Source: Verrucomicrobiota bacterium
Lineage (GTDB): Bacteria > Verrucomicrobiota > Verrucomicrobiia > Chthoniobacterales > SZAS-18
Direction: 5' to 3'
NCBI GenBank assembly: GCA_025353105.1
Contig: JANXRG010000090.1
Location: forward strand, 1-38,022
Length of the DNA: 38,022 nucleotides
The notes below the pieces were generated by a model. That model saw only the letters and a list, made by a program, of their open reading frames with translations. It made no database searches and was not told the DNA's origin. Every line of letters starts with the position of its first letter. Positions within the stretch are counted from its first letter, which is position 1. The translations under genes were made by a program, and so were the position numbers. This document shows positions 33,047-38,022 of this stretch, piece by piece.

Positions 33047-34222
33047 ATGCCCGGCCTGATCATTCGCCCCCGCTCGCGCATCCTGCACGGTCATGATTGG
33101 GTGTATGCCAGCGAGGTGCAGAAGGCCTTCGGAGAGATCCACGATGGCGACGTCGTCTCATTGAAGGACGGCAAGGATCGGCTGCTCGGCAGCGCGATTT
33201 ATAATTCAAAATCGCAGATCATTGCGCGCCGTTTTTCGCGGCAACGGCAGGATCTCGACGCGGATTTTTTCCGGCGGCGAATCCGGCAGGCCATCGACTA
33301 CCGCCTGGAGCGCGGCCTCGCCAAGATCGCCGGACGGCTCGTCTGGAGCGAAAGCGACGGGTTGCCCGGCGTGATCGTGGATCGTTACGGCGACGTCGTG
33401 GTGCTTCAGACGCTCACGCTCGCGATGGAACGCGCAAAGCCACTCATCGTCGCCGCGCTGAAGGAGATCCTCGCACCGCGCTGCATTGTTGAGCGCAACG
33501 ATGCGCCCGGGCGCAAGCCGGAAGGCCTCGAGTCGATCGTGGGCATGCTGCATGGTCCCGAACCGGGAGAGATCGAAATTGAAGTCGCCGGATTGCGGCT
33601 GCTCGTCGATCCGCTGCACGGGCAGAAGACCGGTTTTTACCTCGATCAAACGTCGAACTACGCGGCGGTCGCGCGGCGCGCGGCGGGCAAACGCGTGTTG
33701 GATTGCTTCAGCAACGCCGGTTCATTCGCGCTGGCCTGCGCCCGCGCGGGCGCGACCTCGGTGGTGGCCGTGGAAATCAGCGGCGAGGCGGTCGCGCACG
33801 GCAAGCGCCAGGCGGAACACAACGATCTCGCCTCCGCGATTATCTGGCATGAAGTAAACGCCTTCGATTTCCTCGCCGGAGAGGAAAAGCGGAACGCACA
33901 GTACGATTTGATCATCCTCGATCCCCCGTCGTTCACGAAGGGCAAGGGGAACGTCACGGACGCGTTGCGCGGTTACAAGGAACTGCACCTGCGCGCGCTC
34001 AAGATGCTCGCGCCTGGCGGATCCCTCGCGACGTTCAGTTGTTCGCATCACATCGGCGATGGGCATTTTCGCGCGATGATTTCCGAGGCCTCGCTCGATG
34101 CGAAACGCGCGTTACGCGTCATCGAACGTTACCCGCAAGCGGCGGACCATCCGGTGATGCTCTGGATGCCGGAGACCGAATATCTCCACGGCTACCTTTT
34201 CGAATTGCTGCCCGGACGTTGA
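33047..34222 (+). CDS. rlmI: SAM-dependent 23S rRNA (cytosine-C5) methyltransferase, RlmI-like
   Basis: The 391-residue protein has the RlmI layout: an N-terminal PUA domain (GLIIRPRSRILHGHDWVYAS, DVVSLKDGKDRLLGSAIYN), an EEHEE-like middle domain with GLPGVIVDRYGD, and a C-terminal Rossmann methyltransferase domain with GQKTGFYLDQ, the SAM loop VLDCFSNAGSFALACA, DLIILDPPSFTKGKG and TFSCSHHI carrying the catalytic cysteine region. It would methylate a cytosine in 23S rRNA; exact position not provable here. The start begins the PUA domain; in-frame codons back to 32975 are repeat and terminator. It converges with guaD, four bases apart. Confidence 0.88.
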   Translation: MPGLIIRPRSRILHGHDWVYASEVQKAFGEIHDGDVVSLKDGKDRLLGSAIYNSKSQIIARRFSRQRQDLDADFFRRRIRQAIDYRLERGLAKIAGRLVWSESDGLPGVIVDRYGDVVVLQTLTLAMERAKPLIVAALKEILAPRCIVERNDAPGRKPEGLESIVGMLHGPEPGEIEIEVAGLRLLVDPLHGQKTGFYLDQTSNYAAVARRAAGKRVLDCFSNAGSFALACARAGATSVVAVEISGEAVAHGKRQAEHNDLASAIIWHEVNAFDFLAGEEKRNAQYDLIILDPPSFTKGKGNVTDALRGYKELHLRALKMLAPGGSLATFSCSHHIGDGHFRAMISEASLDAKRALRVIERYPQAADHPVMLWMPETEYLHGYLFELLPGR

Positions 34223-34226
34223 GCGT

Positions 34227-35624
34227 TCAAATGTCGCACGCATCGGCGTCGGGCCGCTGCGGGTGGGGCGGCGGCGCCTGGCCGGCGCCATAGACCTTTC
34301 GGCCACGCACGTAGGTTGCGACCGTCGCCGCCGGACCGCCGCGATAGACGCACAAGGCGATCAAATCCTGCGGCGAGAGTTCGCTCACCCGCGGGAAACC
34401 GCTCCCTCCGTACGGGAGCAGGGACTCCACATCGATCACCGTCAGGTCGGCTTCTTTGCCCACGTCGAGCGAGCCGATGTTCTTCCCGGCACCGAGCACC
34501 TCGGCGCCCGCCTGCGTCGCAAGATGGAACACGTCCGCGACCTTGAGTGGCTTTACGTCACGGTTGTAGAACGATCGCGCGCGCTGACTGTCGATGGCCG
34601 AGCGCATCACGGTCCACAAATTCAATTCCGGTCCGGCGGCCACGTCGGAGCCGAGTCCGATGCAGAGCCCCGCCGCGCGGAGCCGATCAAACGGCATGAT
34701 GCCGCTGCCGAGATAGAGATTGGAAGTCGGGCAGTGCGCGATTTTCGCGCCCGCCGCCGCCAGCGCAGCGATCTCGCGCGGAAGCAGATGGATGCAGTGC
34801 CCAAAGACCGAACGCGACGTGACAAGTCCACATTTTTCGTAGACGTCGGTGTAGTCGGTCGACCACGCAAACTGGTACCGGACCTTCTCGATTTCACCGA
34901 CGTTCTCGGCGAGGTGCGTCTGGATGGCGGCGCCGTATTGCCTCGCGAGTTCCGCCGCGCCGCGCATCAACCGATCGCTGCAACTCACCGCGAAGCGCGG
35001 GCTGAACACGTATTGCAACAGGCCGTCGTTCGCGCCGTGCCATTTCCGGCAGAGCGTTTCACTTTCGAGGAGCGAGACCGACAGGATCTTCTTCGGCTGC
35101 AGCGGACCGTAGGAAGCAACGTCCATCATCACTTTACCGAGCGAGATCCGCAGTCCGCTCGCTGCGGCGGCTTCGAACGCGAAATCCGTGCTGTCCTCGT
35201 AGATCGCCGAGTACACCATCGCGGCCGTCGTGCCATGTCGCGCGAGATCGAAGTAGAACAGCGGCGCCTGCAGTTGGGCGCGCGGCCTCGAGAAGTCGCG
35301 CTCGAGCGGAAAGATCGACTGCCGTAGCCAGGGCAGCAATTCGCCGTCGCCGCGCGCCACCGCCGGGTATTGCGGCAAATGCGTGTGGGTATCGATGAGA
35401 CCCGGAATGATAAGGTGATGCGGCTCCCCGACCCACTGGACCGCGTGCGGCCGATGCCGTCGTTTGAGCAGGCCGAATTCGCCGATTTCGGCAATGCGCC
35501 CCGACGCGGGATCGATGAGCACGGCGCCCTCGCGCCACGAGCGGAGCTGGCCAAATACCGGCGCGTCGATCAGATGCCCGCGCAGCCCGAGCCATTCAAC
35601 GCCGCCAGGGGCAGGTGGAGCCAT
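34227..35624 (-). CDS. guaD: Guanine deaminase
   Basis: It deaminates guanine to xanthine and ammonia. The 465-residue amidohydrolase has PGLIDTHTHLPQYP (His80, His82), SPRFAVSCSDRLM, QTHLAENVGEIE, FGHCIHLLPREI, HCPTSNLYLGSGIMP and LGSDVAAGPELN, the guanine-deaminase set. It is third in the phoB-phoR-guaD run, 40 bases after phoR, so it may be expressed under phosphate limitation, when nucleotides are scavenged. The tail past about 450 is proline-rich and looks dispensable. Confidence 0.9.
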   Translation of the reverse strand: MAPPAPGGVEWLGLRGHLIDAPVFGQLRSWREGAVLIDPASGRIAEIGEFGLLKRRHRPHAVQWVGEPHHLIIPGLIDTHTHLPQYPAVARGDGELLPWLRQSIFPLERDFSRPRAQLQAPLFYFDLARHGTTAAMVYSAIYEDSTDFAFEAAAASGLRISLGKVMMDVASYGPLQPKKILSVSLLESETLCRKWHGANDGLLQYVFSPRFAVSCSDRLMRGAAELARQYGAAIQTHLAENVGEIEKVRYQFAWSTDYTDVYEKCGLVTSRSVFGHCIHLLPREIAALAAAGAKIAHCPTSNLYLGSGIMPFDRLRAAGLCIGLGSDVAAGPELNLWTVMRSAIDSQRARSFYNRDVKPLKVADVFHLATQAGAEVLGAGKNIGSLDVGKEADLTVIDVESLLPYGGSGFPRVSELSPQDLIALCVYRGGPAATVATYVRGRKVYGAGQAPPPHPQRPDADACDI

Positions 35625-35664
35625 CGTGGGCGCATCTTGCGAAGGAACACGGTCTTAAGCAAGG

Positions 35665-37002
35665 TCATTGCGGGATGTCTCGGGCGACGGCTGCGCGCGC
35701 CGGCAGATGCACCTGGAACGCCGAGCCGCGGCCGAGTTTGCTTTCCACCGTGACGTGCCCGCCGTGCGCCTGAACGATGTGCTTCACGATCGAAAGCCCC
35801 AGCCCGGTCCCGCCTGCGTCGCGCGAGCGATCCTTGTGCACCCGGTAGAACCGCTCAAAAATGTGCACCCGGTCGGATGCCGCGATGCCCGGACCGTTGT
35901 CCTCGACTGTGATGGAAACTTGGTCCGGCCCTGCCACGGCGGTCACGCGCACGGACAACCCCTCCGTGGGCCCGTACTTCAGCGCGTTCTCCAGCAAATT
36001 GAAAAAGACCTGGTCCAGCCGGTTCGCGTCCGCTTCGATGGTCACGCCTGCATCGACCGCGAGATCGACGCGCGCGCGTTTTTCGGCGATCGCGGGTTCG
36101 AGCCGGTCGACCACCTTGCGGAGACAGACGAGCAACGGCACCGGCTCGACGTGAAGCGCGGCGCGGCCGTGTTCGAACGTGGAAATCGTGAGCAGATCCT
36201 CCACCAGCAGATTCAACCGCTGGCCGTGTTTCTGCATGACCGTGAGTGCCTTCACCGTCAGGGCGCGGTCGTCGAGGGCGCCCGCGTCGAGCAGGGTTTC
36301 GAGATAGCCATTGATGATCGACATCGGCGTGCGCAACTCGTGCGAGACGTTTGCGACAAACTCCCGGCGGACGGACTCGAGCGCCTTGAGCGCGCTGATG
36401 TCGTGGAACACCGCGATGGCACCGACGGGACGCTCCGCCCCGGCCGGACGCAGGCCGACCGTGGCGAGATCGAAGTGCTTCGGCGCGTAGCGTCCGTCGG
36501 GTCCGCGTGTCTCGAGCGTGATTTCGCGAATCGTTGGCTCGCCAGTGATGGCCTTGGCAATGGCTGCACGCAGTTCGCCATCGCGAAAAATTTCCAGCAC
36601 CGAGCGGCCGAGCGGGGGCGACTTCAGTTCAAACATACGCTCCAGGGGCGTGTTCGCCGAGTGCACGACCTGCGCGGTGTCCACGATCAACACCCCCTCC
36701 GTCAGGCTCTCGAGAATCGTGCGAAGGTTTAGAGTTTCGTCGTCGAGCTGGCTGACCATGCCGCGCACGCGTTCGCCGGCCCGCGCCAAATCACCCGCCA
36801 CCGCCCGCCACGGGCCCTTCACCGCCAGGAGCGGGGCCGCGTCGGGCGCCCGGCCGTCCGCCAGTCCCCGGATGGCCGTCCGCAAGCCCCGCCCGGGGGT
36901 CCAGACGCGACGCCACCACCAGCGCGCAGCCAGCGCCGCGACCACCGCAGCCACGGCGAGCAGCAGGATTTCGGCGAGATCCAACGGCGGAGAAGGGTTC
37001 AT
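35665..37002 (-). CDS. phoR: Sensor histidine kinase, PhoR-like
   Basis: The 445-residue membrane kinase has one clear N-terminal helix (LAEILLLAVAAVVAALAARW), a PAS domain (about 95-205: SLTEGVLIVDTAQVVHSANTP to IAVFHDI), a dimerisation domain with the phospho-accepting His221 (NVSHELRTPMSIINGYLETL), and an ATPase domain (NLLENALKYG, VEDNGPGIA, ERFYRVHKDRSR, GGTGLGLSIVKHIV). The domain order and the adjacent PhoB make phosphate sensing likely. It starts 74 bases after phoB and is followed by guaD. Confidence 0.88.
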   Translation of the reverse strand: MNPSPPLDLAEILLLAVAAVVAALAARWWWRRVWTPGRGLRTAIRGLADGRAPDAAPLLAVKGPWRAVAGDLARAGERVRGMVSQLDDETLNLRTILESLTEGVLIVDTAQVVHSANTPLERMFELKSPPLGRSVLEIFRDGELRAAIAKAITGEPTIREITLETRGPDGRYAPKHFDLATVGLRPAGAERPVGAIAVFHDISALKALESVRREFVANVSHELRTPMSIINGYLETLLDAGALDDRALTVKALTVMQKHGQRLNLLVEDLLTISTFEHGRAALHVEPVPLLVCLRKVVDRLEPAIAEKRARVDLAVDAGVTIEADANRLDQVFFNLLENALKYGPTEGLSVRVTAVAGPDQVSITVEDNGPGIAASDRVHIFERFYRVHKDRSRDAGGTGLGLSIVKHIVQAHGGHVTVESKLGRGSAFQVHLPARAAVARDIPQ

Positions 37003-37076
37003 GGGGGAGCGGCGCCCTGCCTGACCACTTCTAGCTTCGGCCGCGCTTCACGGCACGCCCGAAAGGTGCAACTTCC

Positions 37077-37757
37077 TCACGCGGCGAATCGGTAACCTTC
37101 TCCGCGCAGCGTCTCGATCCGATCGGAGCTTCCCCCCAGCTTCTCGCGCAAACGCCGGATGTGCGTGTCGACCGTCCGCGTGTCGATCGAATTCTCATAG
37201 CCCCAAACATCCTTGAGCAGCACATCGCGCGACTGCACGCGGCCGCGTCGCTCGACGAGCAGGCAGAGCAATTTGAATTCCGTCGTCGTCAATTCGAGGC
37301 GCGCCCCGGCGAGCATGATTTCAAACGAGCCCTTGTCGATCCGGATGTCGCCGCTTTCCACGATACCGCCGCCTTCGCGCGCGGCCTGCGACCGCCGCAC
37401 CAGGGCTTGCACCCGCAGGACGACCTCCTTCGGACTAAAGGGCTTGGTGACGTAGTCGTCGGCGCCGATTTCGAGGCCCGCGATCCGTTCGGTTGGCTGG
37501 CCCTTGGCGGTCAGCATCAAAACGCCCAAGGGGGCGGTGTTTGGGTTCTTGCGCAGCTCGCGGCAGACCTCGAGACCGCTCATGCCCGGCAGCATCAAAT
37601 CGAGGACGATGGCCTCCGGCCGGGAGCGCCGGGCGATTTCCAGCGCCCGAGCGCCATCGCCGGCCACGAGTATCTGGTAGCCCGCCTTTTGCAGGTGGTA
37701 TTTCAGCAGGTCGGCTACGTCTGGCTCGTCATCGACGATGAGAATGGTGGCAACCAT
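37077..37757 (-). CDS. phoB: Response regulator, PhoB-like (OmpR/PhoB family)
   Basis: The 226-residue protein has a receiver domain (TILIVDDEPDVADLLKYHL, phospho-accepting Asp53 in VLDLMLPG, YVTKPFSPKE) and a winged-helix DNA-binding domain (ELTTTEFKLLCLLVERRG, RDVLLKDVWGYENSIDTRTV, HIRRLREKLG, TLRGEGYRF). It would switch on phosphate-starvation genes. ATG at 37757 fits the receiver start; the open frame continues to 37865 without homology. TGTC-containing words (CTGTCGG, TTGTCAC, TTTGTCC) lie just upstream, but their spacing does not match a classic Pho box. A terminator-like hairpin precedes the gene. Confidence 0.9.
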   Translation of the reverse strand: MVATILIVDDEPDVADLLKYHLQKAGYQILVAGDGARALEIARRSRPEAIVLDLMLPGMSGLEVCRELRKNPNTAPLGVLMLTAKGQPTERIAGLEIGADDYVTKPFSPKEVVLRVQALVRRSQAAREGGGIVESGDIRIDKGSFEIMLAGARLELTTTEFKLLCLLVERRGRVQSRDVLLKDVWGYENSIDTRTVDTHIRRLREKLGGSSDRIETLRGEGYRFAA

Positions 37758-37837
37758 GGGCGGGAGGCTCGCCCGGTACGCTACCGGACAAAGTGAATTT
37801 TCTGTGACAAGCCTGCCGACAGAGGGAACGCCCCGAC

Positions 37838-37900
37838 AAAAAACAATTCGGGCCGCGCACGCCAAGGAATCTCACGAAGCAAACGTGCGCGGACCCGAAT
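37838..37900 (-). terminator. Intrinsic-terminator hairpin upstream of phoB (attenuator or end of a small RNA)
   Basis: On the minus strand ATTCGGGTCCGCGCACG (37900-37884) pairs with CGTGCGCGGCCCGAAT (37861-37846) along 16 pairs with one bulged base, around a 22-base loop, and TGTTTTTT follows at 37845-37838. It lies about 80 bases before the phoB start, on the phoB sense strand. A weak promoter-like pair (TTGAAC, TCTAAT, 18 apart) lies just upstream around 37920-37945. It may stop transcripts entering from the right, attenuate phoB, or end a short RNA. Confidence 0.6.
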
Positions 37901-37996
37901 CACCTTAACCTGATAGATTAGACCCGGAGGGAAGGGGCCCGTTCAAATTGTCAGACGATTTTTTGGTTTTTTTTCGGTCGGGCTTACCCTTCGGTC

Positions 37997-38022
37997 GTGA
38001 AGCCCGCCTCCACCCCCTTGGA
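37997..38022 (+). CDS. Possible start of a further gene, cut by the window edge
   Basis: A GTG at 37997 opens a frame reading V-K-P-A-S-T-P-L to the window end. The words resemble the N-terminus of MutS proteins (KPxSTPMMxQY), but eight residues cannot prove this. Upstream, ATTTTTTGGTTTTTTTTCGG (37959-37978) and a hairpin CGGGCTT...AAGCCCG (from 37979) are seen. Treat as a hint only. Confidence 0.2.

Noticed and set aside
31868-33142. 424-codon minus-strand open frame opposite kamA
   Set aside because: Shadow of kamA; it also runs across the kamA terminator and the heptamer repeat.
37780-37830. Pho box upstream of phoB
   Set aside because: TGTC words occur, but spacings of 12 and 19 bases do not fit the 11-base period of a Pho box.
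37758-37865. N-terminal extension of PhoB
   Set aside because: Receiver domains start directly with the VATILIVDDE segment; the extra codons cover the leader.
37846-38022. Known structured RNA (SRP RNA, tmRNA, RNase P or 6S)
   Set aside because: Hallmark sequences of these RNAs were looked for on both strands and not found; only the hairpin and T-run remain.

Overview
The window is a GC-rich chromosomal segment from a bacterium that is most likely a member of Verrucomicrobiota, probably near Opitutales. This is an inference from gene content: a secreted beta-helix protein with an 'LTPPGAPTP' N-terminus, a histidine-utilisation operon using the HutF branch, GTP-type PEP carboxykinase, very few Shine-Dalgarno sequences, and several families of palindromic intergenic repeats. 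No rRNA, tRNA, CRISPR array, transposase or phage gene was seen. The extreme left end reads as a degraded gene and may be a contig edge.

Left part (1-5641): the 3' part of an ammonium transporter gene with a broken 5' part; a secreted right-handed beta-helix protein; a chimeric ORF joining the first 65 codons of a winged-helix regulator to the last 88 codons or so of a second ammonium transporter; a GT-C-type membrane glycosyltransferase (minus strand); and the intact regulator whose 5' end was copied into the chimera.

Catabolic block (5708-16125, plus strand): an M3 oligopeptidase, then hutH-hutU-hutI-hutF and an ArgE-like M20 amidohydrolase. The last four genes overlap or nearly overlap. 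HutF releases N-formylglutamate, yet no HutG deformylase is present; the M20 enzyme is the obvious candidate for that step. A signal-peptide-bearing peroxiredoxin and a stand-alone 5'-3' exonuclease follow.

Lipid and amino-acid block (16401-23336): on the minus strand, ilvD, an ornithine-cyclodeaminase-family gene, a 30-codon small ORF, a CDP-alcohol phosphatidyltransferase with an altered metal site, a PlsC-like acyltransferase and a CdsA-like cytidylyltransferase form one tight run. The last three could make an activated lipid and attach a polar alcohol (YnbAB-like). Divergent from ilvD is serA.

Right part (23445-38022): a small helical protein, an S2P-type membrane protease with CBS domains, a DUF2147 protein, pckG, a secreted unknown protein, a PilZ-like protein, a frameshifted comF, a second peroxiredoxin, an HtrA/DegP protease, lysine 2,3-aminomutase, an RlmI-like rRNA methyltransferase, and a phoB-phoR-guaD run on the minus strand. 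The phoB leader carries a strong hairpin plus T-run on the phoB sense strand.

Non-coding structure stands out. Five intergenic spaces carry short-period or palindromic repeats of unrelated sequence (9098-9182, 16164-16347, 21571-21674, 25425-25606, 33007-33034), and two leaders (hutH and phoB) carry attenuator-like hairpins. All functional assignments rest on reading motifs by eye; no database search was run.
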